A stretch of DNA of 64,000 bases from Meconema thalassinum. Its lineage: Eukaryota > Arthropoda > Insecta > Orthoptera > Tettigoniidae. The notes under the pieces were generated by a model that saw only the letters and a list, made by a program, of their open reading frames with translations, was not told the DNA's origin and searched no databases. Of the stretch, positions 1 through 9,823 are shown piece by piece (position 1 is the first letter of the stretch; each line of letters opens with the position of its first letter). The stretch lies in the NCBI GenBank assembly GCA_946902985.2, contig OX336389.2, positions 345,872,444 through 345,936,443 of the forward strand, in the 5' to 3' direction. Both the position numbers and the translations under genes were made by a program.

Positions 1-960
1 ACATAAAATTAAACATTTGAAAATACAGCAGTTTACAGAGCACTGGTAATGCAACTGTGGAATGTGTCCCATTGTAGAGATAATCAAATTCAGTTTCCTT
101 CTTCGTCTTCTCATTCAGACCAGGGCACTGGAAGGTGTTTCACAGATTTTTTGGCAGAGAATCATGGAAAATTGAAAATCAATCCCTGATATTGTTACCA
201 GTACTGTGACAAAAAACTATAAACAAATTTCCAGATTTATTTTTGTATCATGACCTGGAGATGTGCTCGTGTAGCCTATACACTACATTCTTAAACTCAA
301 GTTAGCCATTATAGTGTAACAAAACAATTTAATCCGGCTACATCCTTATGCGAAAACAAGAATAATCATTTTAAATAATTATAATGTTTTTTCTTTTATT
401 TTTTGAGGAGCAGTCTTGTGTAGTATTTTGCTAAATTTCCATGCTGGAAAGTGTCTGGAAATACTCTCAGGAAATGAGAAAACTGCCCTTCCTATACTAC
501 TGAGCAAGACCAATAAATTCAATCACTTATCAGACTCAATCGTCACAAATGGACAACGCACTAAGGATCGCTTAACCTCATGTCATGCAAAGTGTGAACC
601 ATCTTCAGTTTACAGATTAATAATCTCATGTATTACTCAGTCAAGCAGATGACCTTGATGCAGTCTGTCATTTCGATCACCACTAAAAATAAAATAAAGT
701 TACCCAGCAAATAATACAAGTGTACATTAATTTGGTAGACCAGCATATAAAAGCCTCCAAATGAACCTCGTATTTCGCATGATAGACCGGAGTTTGAGAG
801 TCAGAGTAATCAACTCGTTGACATAAGCGAACAGCTGACGTGTCACTACCTCTCGTTAAGAAAGCATTACCAAGTGCTTAGTCACAGAATGATGGTGTTG
901 CATGTGATATGAAACAGCGATTCCCAAAGACGTTGTCGAACAGCTACTGCGAAGTAGCTC
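1..960. other. No gene recognised
   Basis: AT-rich sequence with no convincing coding frame. The only open stretch (416-652) has no family resemblance and no coding signature. The last 150 bases or so probably form the 5' untranslated region of LINE 1, whose ORF1 starts at 965, but no promoter is clear. Confidence 0.5.
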
Positions 961-964
961 CAAG

Positions 965-2098
965 ATGGCGAGCGGAGTGAACGGTCAAGAGCGATGTGCG
1001 GTTAGTGAGTCGAAAATTCATAGTTTATTGTGCAGGAAATGTAAAAAAATCTACCCGAATGGTGTCATTTGCGGGAACTGTGATCTTCGAGTGAAGAATA
1101 CCGGGCAAATTACGACAAGATCGTCCGCTAAGGTTGTCGAAGTGAATAACGTTCAGAACCTGGCAGCCATGCCTGGTGTTTTTAAGTGTGGTGAGTGCAA
1201 AGCATTGAATAAGGAAATCGAAAGTCGGGACGAGGTACTTAGGCTGTTCAAATTGGAGTTTGACAATGTAGTGGCAGAGTTAGAGCGTGTGAAACAGGAA
1301 AATAGATACATGAGTGAAGTAATTGCAAAATATGAATCGTCACATTTAAATTTAAGTTCAGTGCTTGACGTGCAGAGGGCAGCATCTGATGGGTGCTTTC
1401 AGGAAGGGTCCAACAAAATAGGTGAACGGCTACAAGCGCCGGAGAGTGTAGTTCATGTTCCTGCGGACAGGGGCGTTAACCATCTGACTGAGCAGGTAAT
1501 CGGACGTACTCGGCAGGCAGAGAACATGAATGAACGGCGGCCGAAGAAGGTTCATGAAGCTGGTGATGCGGTTGTATCAAACGACCATTGCGGGCGAACA
1601 GAAGAGGGACCTGTATCGATCATTGTTGGAGACTCGATAATCAGACGGCTTCGAGTAGAAAAAGCCGACGTAATTTGTTTCCCTGGAATACGTACGGGGC
1701 AGCTCAGAAAGCAAGTGGAATCCATGGACGGAGAACGTAATGTAGCATTGATGGTCATTCATGTAGGCACAAACGATGTTAGAAGCAGTGGTACGCCAGA
1801 CACAATTGGAAATGACATGAAAAATTTGATCAGGACATGTAGGAGGAAATATCCTGAAACGTCCATTATTGTAAGCGGCATACTGCATAGAAGGGATGTA
1901 GATCCACGATATATTGATGGAGTGAATGGGGTACTTGACTGGGTGTGTGGAGAAGAGGGGGCGATATTTGTTAATTCAGGGGTATGGGTTCAAGACTGTG
2001 ACTTGGGGTGGGATGGCCTACATTTAAATAGAAGGGGGTCTGTAAAATTAGGTCAACTCTTTGAACGAATAGTAAAGAGCTTGCAAAAAAACAGATAA
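965..2098 (+). CDS. LINE ORF1 protein with SGNH/GDSL esterase domain
   Basis: A 377-residue protein. Residues about 20-45 hold paired CxxC motifs (CRKC, CGNC) that could bind zinc. Residues about 75-115 are charged and helix-like, suggesting a coiled coil for trimerisation. The C-terminal half is an SGNH hydrolase: the GDSI block I serine near residue 222, the GTND block near residue 269 and the DGLHLN block with the catalytic Asp/His near residue 353. In CR1/L2-type LINEs this domain accompanies nucleic-acid binding by ORF1; its exact role is not settled. It begins at ATG 965, just after the presumed leader, and is followed by ORF2 starting at about 2149. No stop or frameshift is visible, so this ORF is intact although its ORF2 partner is not. 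Confidence 0.85.
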   Translation: MASGVNGQERCAVSESKIHSLLCRKCKKIYPNGVICGNCDLRVKNTGQITTRSSAKVVEVNNVQNLAAMPGVFKCGECKALNKEIESRDEVLRLFKLEFDNVVAELERVKQENRYMSEVIAKYESSHLNLSSVLDVQRAASDGCFQEGSNKIGERLQAPESVVHVPADRGVNHLTEQVIGRTRQAENMNERRPKKVHEAGDAVVSNDHCGRTEEGPVSIIVGDSIIRRLRVEKADVICFPGIRTGQLRKQVESMDGERNVALMVIHVGTNDVRSSGTPDTIGNDMKNLIRTCRRKYPETSIIVSGILHRRDVDPRYIDGVNGVLDWVCGEEGAIFVNSGVWVQDCDLGWDGLHLNRRGSVKLGQLFERIVKSLQKNR

Positions 2099-2148
2099 GG
2101 TATGTAAGAGGTGAGCAATCTCATTTTTGTGAAGAATATGAAGGAGGA

Positions 2149-4938
2149 TTGAGATGCCTTCTGGTAAACTGTCGTAGTGTAGTCAGAAAAGGCATACCAT
2201 TTGGAACCATGGTGGAAATATATGATCCAGATGTTATAATCGGGGTTGAGTCATGGCTAGTGGATAATGTTGTGGAAGGAGAGGTATTTCCTATGGGTTA
2301 TAGGATATACAGGAGGGATAGAGGAAGCACGGGGGGTGGGTTTTTATATTAGTTAAGGATATATTTAGGAGTCGCCTAGTTTTTACAGATGAGGAAAATG
2401 AGATTCTGGGGGTTAGGGTTGGTTTTAAAGATATGGTAGACATTTTGGGTGTATATAGAACAGGAAGGGGGGAAAGGGATGTCAATTTAGGAACAACTTT
2501 AGTAAATTATGCTATGGAGGCTGACAGGGCAGGAAGAAATATAATTGTAGGGGGTGATTTTAATATGCCAGGAGTGGACTGGGAGGGTAGGGCTGACTCT
2601 CAAGATCATTACCAATCGCTGGCCAACAAAATCATATGGGAGGGGGGCTTTGTTCAAGTTATTGAGGAATGCACTAGGGGGAACAGCTTATTGGATGTGT
2701 TTTTGATAAAGCCTGAGGATATTTGGGTCAAATCAGAGATAATTGAAGGGATATGTGACCACAAGGCTGTTTTAGTAGAGGTTAAGTTGAGCATTGTGAG
2801 GCAGGTCAAGAGGGAGACAAGATTGGTGAAACAGTACTACAAAGCTAATAAGGAAATGATTGGTAGTTACTTAGCTGAAAATTTCAATCAGTGGATAGAG
2901 AGGGGACTAGATGTAGATAGACTGTGGGCTGGTTTGAAAACAATAATTCTGGATTGTGAAAAATTACATGTGCCATTTAAAAAAGTAGGGGCGACTACTG
3001 ATCCACTTTATTACAATAAGGAGGTAAGAAGATTAAAGAAGAAATGTAGATTAGAAAGCAATAAGATTAGGAAGGGGATAGGCCACCGAAATGAATTAAA
3101 TAGGTTGAGGAGGGAACTGGTTAGGGCTAAGATAGTAGCTAAGAAACATTTTATGGGTAGGCTAGTTGGCGGGGGGACGACTTTCAAGGAACGGTGGAGG
3201 AATATGTATGTCTATTTCAGGAGAGTAAGAGGGGTTCAAGGCCGCATACCTGATATCGAGGGAGAAGATGGAACGCTGCTGGTGGAAGATGGGCAGAAGG
3301 CTGAGGCATTTAATAAGGTATATGGTAAGGTGGTAGGAATTACAGGGGAGGGAAATGTGGATCAGGGAGGAGAGCAGGGTATTGAGGAGGGTAAGAATTT
3401 AAGTTATGTAAATAAGGATATCTATAATGCAATACGGGGATTAGGGTCAAGAAAATCAGCCGGGGTAGATGGGATAAATGGGGAATTGTTAAAGGTTATG
3501 GGATGGAACATTGTGTCTTATTTAAGATTTCTGTTTGACTTTTGTCTAAATAATGGGGTAGTGCCTGAGGACTGGAAACAGGCTCTGGTAGTTCCGGTAT
3601 ATAAAGGGAGAGGGGGAAGGGGGAATAGTGATAGCTACAGACCTGTCAGTCTAACATGTATTATATGCAAAATTTTTGAGGGAATTATGAATGAATACAT
3701 AAGGGAATGCTTAGGGAGTAGTAGGTGGTTGGGAAATAAACAGCATGGTTTCAGAGAGGGATTTTCATGTGAATCGCAGCTAGCAGGCTTTCAGCAGGAT
3801 ATCAGTGAGGCCTTGGATAACAGAGGTCAAGTTGACTGCATTGCAGTTGACCTATCAAAGGCTTTTGATAGGGTCAATCATGGTATTCTGTTAAGGAAAA
3901 TGGAGGCTATAGGATTGGACAGGAGAGTAGTTCAATGGGTGAGATCATTTTTGGAGGGGAGAAGTTAGAGGGTAAGGGTTGGTGGGTCAGTGTCAGAACA
4001 GTCTAGGGTGGGGAGGGGGGTACCTCAGGGGAGTAAATTGGGTCCTTTACTATTTCTCATTTACATAAACGACATAGGAGTTAAAATATCATCCCAGATA
4101 AGATTATTTGCTGATGATATAGTAGTATACAGGAGGATAAATCACCCGGATGACTGCGGCATATTGCAGAGGGACTTGACGGGCATACAAAGCTGGGCGG
4201 ATAAAAGTGATATGATGATAAATTCAAAGAAATGTCAGGCAGTGAGATTTGTTAACAAAAGGAATCATATTGTTTTTGAATATTCAGTGGGGGAAAATAA
4301 AGTTGTATTTGGGGACGAATGTAGGTATTTAGGTGTAACTGTGGGGGGTGGGAATTTTCACTGGGGTAAGCACATAAGGGAAATAGTAAAGAAAGCATAC
4401 AAGTCACTACATATGGTTATGCGAGTCTTTAAAGGCGCTGGCAGAGAGATTAGGGAAAGGGCATACATGTCCCTAGTCCGTCCTCTGCTGGAATATGCTG
4501 GGGGAGTGTGGGATCCATACCAAATGTATTTAATAAAGGAATTGGAAGGAGTGCAAAGGAAGGCCGCCAGGTATGTAATGGAGGACCACAGATCGACGAG
4601 TAGTGTGAGTAGGATGATACAGGATTTGGGATGGGAAAGTCTGGCTGATAGACGTTCAAGAGCAAGACTAGGGGGGTATTTTCTTAGCTCACAAGGGGGA
4701 AATTGCATGGGAAGATATTCATGAGAGATTGGGAAAGGAAAGTTCATATATGGGCAGATACAGTCATTGTTGTAAATTGAAATTAAGTCAGTGGAAAAGT
4801 AACTGGGGCAAATATTCGTTCATTGGGAGGGGGGAAATAGAATGGAACAGTTTGCCAGGGGGCATTTTCAGCCCTTTGCCTTCTGATGTTGGTAAATTTA
4901 AGGAGTTGGTGAAAAAGCACCAGATTAAAAGGCAGTGA
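2149..4938 (+). pseudogene. LINE ORF2: endonuclease plus reverse transcriptase, broken
   Basis: The N-terminal part resembles the exonuclease-endonuclease-phosphatase family: an NCRS motif at the start, an ESW motif, RRDR-GG and a GDFNMP block near 2555. The reverse transcriptase follows, with an SYRPVSL block (about 3625), AFDRVNH (about 3865), GVPQGSKLGPLLF (about 4015) and the catalytic FADD box (about 4110). A WNSLP tail is typical of this LINE class. Breaks seen: a frameshift near 2345 in a G/T-rich run, an in-frame TAG at 3966-3968, and a frameshift near 4715. The element cannot make full-length ORF2. It sits 50 bases after ORF1 on the same strand. Confidence 0.85.
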
Positions 4939-5145
4939 TGAACGGTGCATAAGTTGAAGCAATGAAAGAAAGTGTAAATGTTTAGTATTTTATGTTTACT
5001 CTGTTATTAGAATGATTATTTTTATGATTACCGGTTTCTTCTCTTAGCAAGTATTACTTATTTTCTAATTAGTACTAATTTTCTAAAATTTTTGTGGTTG
5101 TGAATTGTTTTGTGTATTTATTGTAATTTGCCACCATGGACAGTG

Positions 5146-5345
5146 TCCACATTTGCAAATAAACCATGTATGTAAGTGAGCCGGCACCCCATCGTGTTGA
5201 AACCTAACACTGTTTAAGATTCCCACATTTTGCAGCTGTGGGATGAGCCAGTCATTAGAACGATCAAAAAGATATGGTTCAAACAGATGCGTTTGTATCA
5301 TTCCGGCCCAGATCATGACGTAAGGTGGGTTCGCTTGATTTCTTC
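5146..5345 (-). pseudogene. Mariner/Tc1-type transposase fragment
   Basis: On the minus strand, a short frame with WAGM, HLFEPYLFDRS, WLIPQLQ and FQHDGVPAH resembles the catalytic core of Tc1/mariner transposases around the second aspartate (family form FQQDGAPAH). The copy has lost the segment between the FDRS and WLIPQ blocks and continues into unrelated sequence, so it is a small relic. No terminal inverted repeats or TA duplication could be assigned. Confidence 0.65.
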
Positions 5346-6166
5346 AGCTGTGCAGAGACCATGGAGGGACAAATATTATGTTTTAAATTCCTAAGATGTA
5401 AGTACAAATGTATGTAAGATTTTCATGCCTTGTTTCGTCTTCTGGCGGACATCGCCAACTGATATTACTAACCTCGGTCACTACTGCACCAGAAATATGT
5501 ATTAATATTTATTGCTCATTCAACGATGGCAGCCATGTTCCACAGTGCAATGAGGTCTCTTCAACTGTTTATAAGACGCACAAATTGACATCACCACAGG
5601 TTGGGGTTAACATTGTTCACGATTGGTCCAAGGATCATGTAAGTATAAGAGATTCGTCACTTTTGGTTATAGAATTTCCGAGAGAGAACACCTCCTGAGG
5701 CTATGGATTTTACTGCCAAGTCTGGCAACATAAAAAGTAAAAAGCCATATGAATGTAGCCTTTATTACACGTAAATGAACAGTATGTTCTGCGACGAGTT
5801 ATTGATTATTGATGAATATAACTCAAACATAACTGCGCCTTTCGCTAGGTGCTGAAATATACGTCCAGATAGGAAAAGAATGCATTTTGATATATAGACT
5901 ATCAATGTTGGCAATGGATTTGTCACGAAAGACACAGTTATGCCGTTCTAGAGATTAATTCACCTCTAGGCTAATTAAAAAATGCTCTCATACTCTACAG
6001 AATAGTTGGGATATTCGACGAATATAAAGAAAATCGTCCAAATGCACACACTACATTGCCATAACCTCACTTTTTGCCTAGCATGCCCGCAACCACCCAC
6101 CCCTCCCCGTAGCCCTAAACCACAAATTTTATTGCAATGCAAAGGAGAATGGGTAAGGAAACAAAC
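5346..6166. other. Intergenic repeats, no gene
   Basis: No supported gene. The stretch around 5420-5480 contains a sequence (TTCGTCTTCTGG followed by a 'start of chest-of-repeats' type block) that recurs on the same or opposite strand near 27290-27330 and 28800-28830, so it belongs to a dispersed repeat family. The 96-residue frame at 5408-5698 is read as a by-product of that repeat. Confidence 0.45.
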
Positions 6167-6172
6167 AAGAGA
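6167..6172. repeat. Target-site duplication, left copy (AAGAGA)
   Basis: Six bases AAGAGA directly precede the left TIR and are repeated exactly at 25768-25773, directly after the right TIR. This fits integration by a retroviral-type Polinton integrase. Confidence 0.9.
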
Positions 6173-6237
6173 AGTAGGTAGGCTATGGGGGTTCTGACTC
6201 AAATACCGTTATTTATGCAAATTAGGGGGGCGTGGCA

Positions 6238-6294
6238 AGGTCAATGACCTTGAGGTAGGTCATGATCAATGACCTTGAGGTAGGTCATTGACCC
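6238..6294. promoter_or_regulatory. Paired AGGTCA inverted repeats (IR-1, nuclear-receptor type), left TIR
   Basis: 6238-6250 reads AGGTCAATGACCT, a perfect palindrome of two AGGTCA half-sites with a 1-base spacer. 6282-6294 reads AGGTCATTGACCC, the same with one mismatch, and another half-site pair lies between. IR-1 of AGGTCA is the established idealised binding site of the insect ecdysone receptor/ultraspiracle heterodimer. The sites lie 65 bases from the element tip. Binding or hormone response is inferred, not shown. Confidence 0.6.
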
Positions 6295-6634
6295 CCAAGG
6301 TCGCCGGGACCCCGGAAGGTAAACAAACCTTGGAGGGTCCAGGAACCGGTTTGAGGGGGTGTGGGTGGAGGGGGAGGAGTGGGGGTGGGGAGGGGGTGGG
6401 GAGGGGGAGGGGGGTGGTGGCGAGGGTGGGGGATGAGGGGAAGGATGGAAGAGGCTCTGCACGAGACCCTCCTCGACCCAGTCTCTCTGTTGGACTGAGC
6501 GCCTTCTCTGTTATTATCCTGGGCTATATAGCTTTGCTTTATGCCCGATGAGATCCGAGTGTTGCCGAAGGTTTCCGAATCCTTGGTTGTGAATGAATTG
6601 TCAGAGAATTGAACGGTCAACTGGTGTGTGTGTG

Positions 6635-6728
6635 TGACGTCACAGCAGATTACGGGATGTGAGGTAGGTCATGAACGGGAGTGTTTTGAATGGAAAACAT
6701 TAGTGTAACTGGTGTGTGTGTGACGTCA
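6635..6728. promoter_or_regulatory. Two TGACGTCA palindromes (CRE/ATF type) in left TIR subrepeats
   Basis: TGACGTCA occurs at 6635-6642 and 6721-6728 in successive TIR subrepeats, each next to a GT run and the block CAGCAGATTACGGGATGTG. The right TIR has three copies (25141, 25227, 25319). TGACGTCA is the consensus cAMP-response element bound by CREB/ATF bZIP factors; its use here is inferred. Confidence 0.45.
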
Positions 6729-6983
6729 CAGCAGATTACGGGATGTGGGGTAGGTCATGAACGGGAGTGTTTTGAATGGAAAACATGAATGGCGGTGGAT
6801 GGTGGTGGTTGTTGAACCCTGACGTGGTAGGTTGGTTAGGTGTGAATGGGTCTGAGAGACAAACAAGATGGGGTTGAAAGCGCTCAATGGTAAACAAACA
6901 TCAATGGTATCGGGAGTAGTGAATGGGATTGAGAGAGAGGGGGAATGAACTGGTTGTTGAATGTGCTCAATGGTAAACAAACA

Positions 6984-8039
6984 TCAATGAATCTGGAGTA
7001 GTATTTCCTGTAAATGGTAGGGTGGGGGTAGGATACAAATCGCATGGCATGTTGAGTCGGCCAGCTCGACATGAAATAAAAACAAGAAGGTGTACACCAG
7101 ATCTGATTTATTAATCCATGAATTATATGTGGCATTAAAACCTAGCCACTTAACAAAAAGTTTATTGCTACGTTTTTGTACAATTTTTTCAACAAGATAA
7201 TGCTTGGGATATTGCGTCCTTTGCAGTTCCTCCATGTAGAATCCTCCTTGGATTGGCTGCTTGTTGAGGTCATCAAGTAAATAAACAACTGGATTAGAAA
7301 GTTTTACCTTGCGAATACGAAATATTTATGTGCTCCAGTTTGGTGTGTATCCTTTGGCGAAGATTGTTTTATGTTTACTGATGCGCACATAATCACCAAT
7401 ACGTAATTGATGACGTCGCGGATCTACTGTTTTGATTTTGTGATGAATGCGATCCAATTGCGCAATGTTCTTGGTTACAAGGCGTGGTTTCATTTTGATG
7501 GTTCTATGTTTAGTGTTGTTGTAACGTGTCACCAGGTCGCCTACAAGTTCAAGCCAGCGATAGGATCCTCTTGCTGTAAATTGTTCCCACATGCGCGTCT
7601 TGAGTGTGCGGTTGAAACGTTCTACAACACTTGCCTTTAGATTGCTAAAAGTGGAATAGTGATGGATGTCAAGTGATTTGAGATAAGCGGAAAAAGTCTT
7701 GTTGAAAAATTCTTTGCCTTGATCTGTTTGAAGCAAACGAGGTTGTCGTCTTGACCGCTGAACGATGGTCTTGAATGCAGCGGTGACCAGTTGTGCAGAT
7801 TTATTCCGAACAGGTTCAACAAAGGCCATTTTGGAATAAACGTCGATGACGGTGAGCAGATAGTCGACCCCGTTGTTAGATTTGGCATAGGAAATCATTT
7901 CAACCAGATCAGCTTGCCAAAGATCGTCAACGCCCCGTGTGATGACATGACGACGATGGTAGAGACGACGAGCTGGTCTATGCAACTCGCGAGCAATGGC
8001 AGCCTTAACAGGCGAGGGTGTATGAACACGTTGACTCAT
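6984..8039 (-). pseudogene. INT: Polinton integrase (retroviral type, with chromodomain), one stop codon
   Basis: This DDE integrase would join Polinton DNA to the host chromosome. Counting from ATG at 8039: LWQADLVEM supplies Asp44, QTDQGKEFFN supplies Asp106 and VVERFNRTLK supplies Glu140, the D,D-35-E-like triad. A C-terminal chromodomain (YLVEKIVQK, KLFVKWLGF, NSWI; about 7090-7200) follows. An in-frame TAA at 7326-7328 separates the catalytic core from the chromodomain; Polinton B has Glu at this point, so it is a G-to-T nonsense change. The start overlaps the stop of the upstream DUF8207 gene by one base (TAATG). No HHCC zinc domain is seen at the N terminus. The C-terminal end after NSWI is uncertain. 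Confidence 0.9.
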
Positions 8040-9013
8040 TAGACAATAATGCCAGCATGACGAAGCTCCTCTTCTATTTCTAAAACTTCTGCCTCGTGTC
8101 CGGTATGACCAGCCTGTTCTGATGCACGCAACAGTTGCAGACGTTTAACCAACTTATTTGGATTGTTCCAATAGGCGAAATCGATGAATGGTTTCAAAGT
8201 ATTAAACGTGATACCGGACGCTGAATTTGCACGGCGAACACTTGCATAGGTGGGAAACAATTTTGATATGATGGTTTTATATTTGAAGCCCTTATTAGCA
8301 TTTATTGCTTCAGAACGTTTATAATTACGCCTAAAACCATTTGTAGCCATCAAGATGTCTTTATACTTTTCAAGATCTTCTTTATCATAGTCCTCGGTAG
8401 AAGGTGTACGTGAAAATAAAAGTTCTAAAAGACCTGCCGTCAATTTGTAACGAACTGTTTTAACAATCAAAACATTGTCACTTATCTTGATTGGTGAATC
8501 GCCAATTCGAAATCTATTGTTTTCATAGCGAACACCGTAGGTAGTATCAGTTTTCTTAGTAAAAAGTTCTTCAAGGAAGGGGGTAACCAACGCACCATAA
8601 TTTTGTAGTAAAATGGATTTTAACCGCACATATTGTTCGGGCGTATTCAATATTTCTTTAAGAGTAGGCTGCTTTTCTTTGGCTCTAGTGGGTGTTTCAG
8701 CAATTATTGATGTTTTCAAAAACTGGGGCAGCGGCGATTCTTTGGAGCCAGAAGACGGAAGCAATGGAGAAAAAACATCGTCAGGTTCTTCATCATTTTC
8801 TTCCTCCTCCTCCTCTTCAATTGTTTGTGTTTCTTTTGAGCGTGTACTAGGCTTTGATGTTCCTTTCAACACAGCTTCCAGAGGTGATTTCAAATGTTTT
8901 TCGACAAACAGTTCACTGTCGGCATGTGCACGTTTTAGATAGCGAAACTTTTGTCGAATGCTATTTCGCGCACGGATTATGTGCTTTTTTAATTGACTCC
9001 CTGTTGTCGCCAT
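8039..9013 (-). CDS. Polinton-associated DUF8207-type protein
   Basis: A 324-residue protein intact from ATG 9013. The N terminus is basic and helical (KKHIIRARNSIRQKFRYLKR). A Glu-rich low-complexity stretch at about residues 66-78 leads into a conserved C-terminal domain with TTYGVRYE, RIGDSPIKI, YKLTAGLLELLFSRTP and ASGITFNTL. I recognise this as the domain of unknown function found in arthropod Polinton-linked proteins (DUF8207 in current naming, from memory). The C terminus is acidic and helical. It lies between ATPase and integrase in both Polintons here, on the same strand, and ends in a one-base overlap with the integrase start, which suggests shared transcription. Function is unknown; a DNA- or capsid-linked role is only a guess. 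Confidence 0.75.
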   Translation of the reverse strand: MATTGSQLKKHIIRARNSIRQKFRYLKRAHADSELFVEKHLKSPLEAVLKGTSKPSTRSKETQTIEEEEEEENDEEPDDVFSPLLPSSGSKESPLPQFLKTSIIAETPTRAKEKQPTLKEILNTPEQYVRLKSILLQNYGALVTPFLEELFTKKTDTTYGVRYENNRFRIGDSPIKISDNVLIVKTVRYKLTAGLLELLFSRTPSTEDYDKEDLEKYKDILMATNGFRRNYKRSEAINANKGFKYKTIISKLFPTYASVRRANSASGITFNTLKPFIDFAYWNNPNKLVKRLQLLRASEQAGHTGHEAEVLEIEEELRHAGIIV

Positions 9014-9054
9014 GACATCTGAACTAATGATGTTCAGAAAAGCAATGCAGCTAC

Positions 9055-9747
9055 TTAAATACGAATGAAATGATCAAATCCCATGCGGTAGCGTCCATTG
9101 TTGATGTTGCTCTGCTTATCAATAACAAGACAACTGTGGTGATGAGCGTTCCAACACATGGCACACAACTGTGTAAAGGCTTGAAAGGTCATGTCTGGGT
9201 TCACGTGATCATCGTAGACGTGATGCATGTTGCGCTCATCCTGACGGAAGAGAACAATCACGTTGGCATTGTCACGAATCAACTGTTTTGGTATTCGCGA
9301 ATAGGTTTGAGCGAGATAAAAACAATCAATATATTTATGACGTCCCATGCTAAAGTAAACCTGAATAATGCCCTGTCGTTCTGTGGCCACATCGTCAAAA
9401 ATCATAAGCGAATGGGGGCGAACATTGTTTGGAGAAATTACATCTTCGTGCGCTGCGAATGTGAAGTAGCCCATGTTGCGCAGACCTGACATGACCTGTT
9501 CCAAGAACACATACAGCGGTTGATACAGCGATTTGGCAAAAATATAGATATTTTGAAAGCGCACTCCGTTTAAGGAGGTGATGAGGGTAAGCAGAAGATT
9601 GGTTTTTCCACATCCCGACGGGCCGGCGATGAGACAGCGAATGGAGGATGGGAAGAGTGATCCATGACGTTGTTCGGACGATGTTGAGAAGAGGTGTGAA
9701 ACCAAGTCTCCCACCGGAAGTGAATGTTGTTGCTTAATAATCTGCAT
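9055..9747 (-). CDS. A32/FtsK-type genome-packaging ATPase
   Basis: A 230-residue protein. The Walker A motif GPSGCGKT (residues 42-49) and Walker B LMIFDDV (114-120) are both intact. An AQTYSRIPKQLIRDNANVIVLF stretch matches the sensor region of the poxvirus A32-like/FtsK-HerA packaging ATPases known in Polintons. It would pump DNA into capsids in the infected or expressing cell. It is transcribed leftwards, back to back with the fibre-like gene; only 76 bases separate the two starts. The paralogue in Polinton B has a wrecked Walker A, so A's copy is the informative one. No lesion is visible. Confidence 0.9.
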   Translation of the reverse strand: MQIIKQQHSLPVGDLVSHLFSTSSEQRHGSLFPSSIRCLIAGPSGCGKTNLLLTLITSLNGVRFQNIYIFAKSLYQPLYVFLEQVMSGLRNMGYFTFAAHEDVISPNNVRPHSLMIFDDVATERQGIIQVYFSMGRHKYIDCFYLAQTYSRIPKQLIRDNANVIVLFRQDERNMHHVYDDHVNPDMTFQAFTQLCAMCWNAHHHSCLVIDKQSNINNGRYRMGFDHFIRI

Positions 9748-9823
9748 ATCAACTAAATGTGAAAGGGGAAGAGCTGGTCTCTATATACATGAGGCAAACG
9801 GGTGTTTCAGTTCCAGTGTAACC
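9748..9823. promoter_or_regulatory. Divergent promoter between ATPase and fibre-like genes
   Basis: The short gap holds CTATATACATG at 9781-9791, a TATA-like element 43 bases before the fibre ATG (9824). The same CTATATACATG lies in the equivalent gap of Polinton B (41044-41054). Conservation between two elements whose spacers otherwise differ suggests a real core promoter; a TATA for the ATPase side is not obvious. Confidence 0.5.

Larger units (their letters stand above)
961..4990 (+). mobile_element. LINE 1: non-LTR retrotransposon with esterase-type ORF1
   Basis: Two consecutive ORFs form a LINE: an ORF1 with a C-terminal SGNH esterase domain, and an ORF2 with an apurinic endonuclease followed by a reverse transcriptase. 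ORF1 esterase domains are known in CR1/L2-type LINEs, so membership of that broad group is likely; this is inferred from family knowledge. ORF1 is open, whereas ORF2 carries two frameshifts and an in-frame stop, so the copy is dead. The 3' end is set at the end of the ORF2 tail plus a little untranslated sequence and is approximate. No target-site duplication was identified. Confidence 0.85.
6173..6788 (+). repeat. Polinton A left terminal inverted repeat
   Basis: This is inverted relative to 25118-25767. From the tip inwards it contains an AT-rich segment, two AGGTCA palindromes (6238-6294), a G-rich GGGGTGGGG-type stretch (about 6355-6440), and two copies of an approximately 88-bp subrepeat, each holding TGACGTCA and TAGGTCATGAACGGG. 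The right copy has a shorter G-rich block and nearly three subrepeats, so the two TIRs differ by small indels and repeat number. Confidence 0.9.

Noticed and set aside
5408..5698. 96-residue protein
   Set aside because: Part of a dispersed repeat also seen near 27290 and 28800 and not conserved as a frame.
6241..6620. Proline-rich and glycine-rich proteins in the TIR (both TIRs)
   Set aside because: Low-complexity G-rich repeat read in several frames; no conservation of a single frame.
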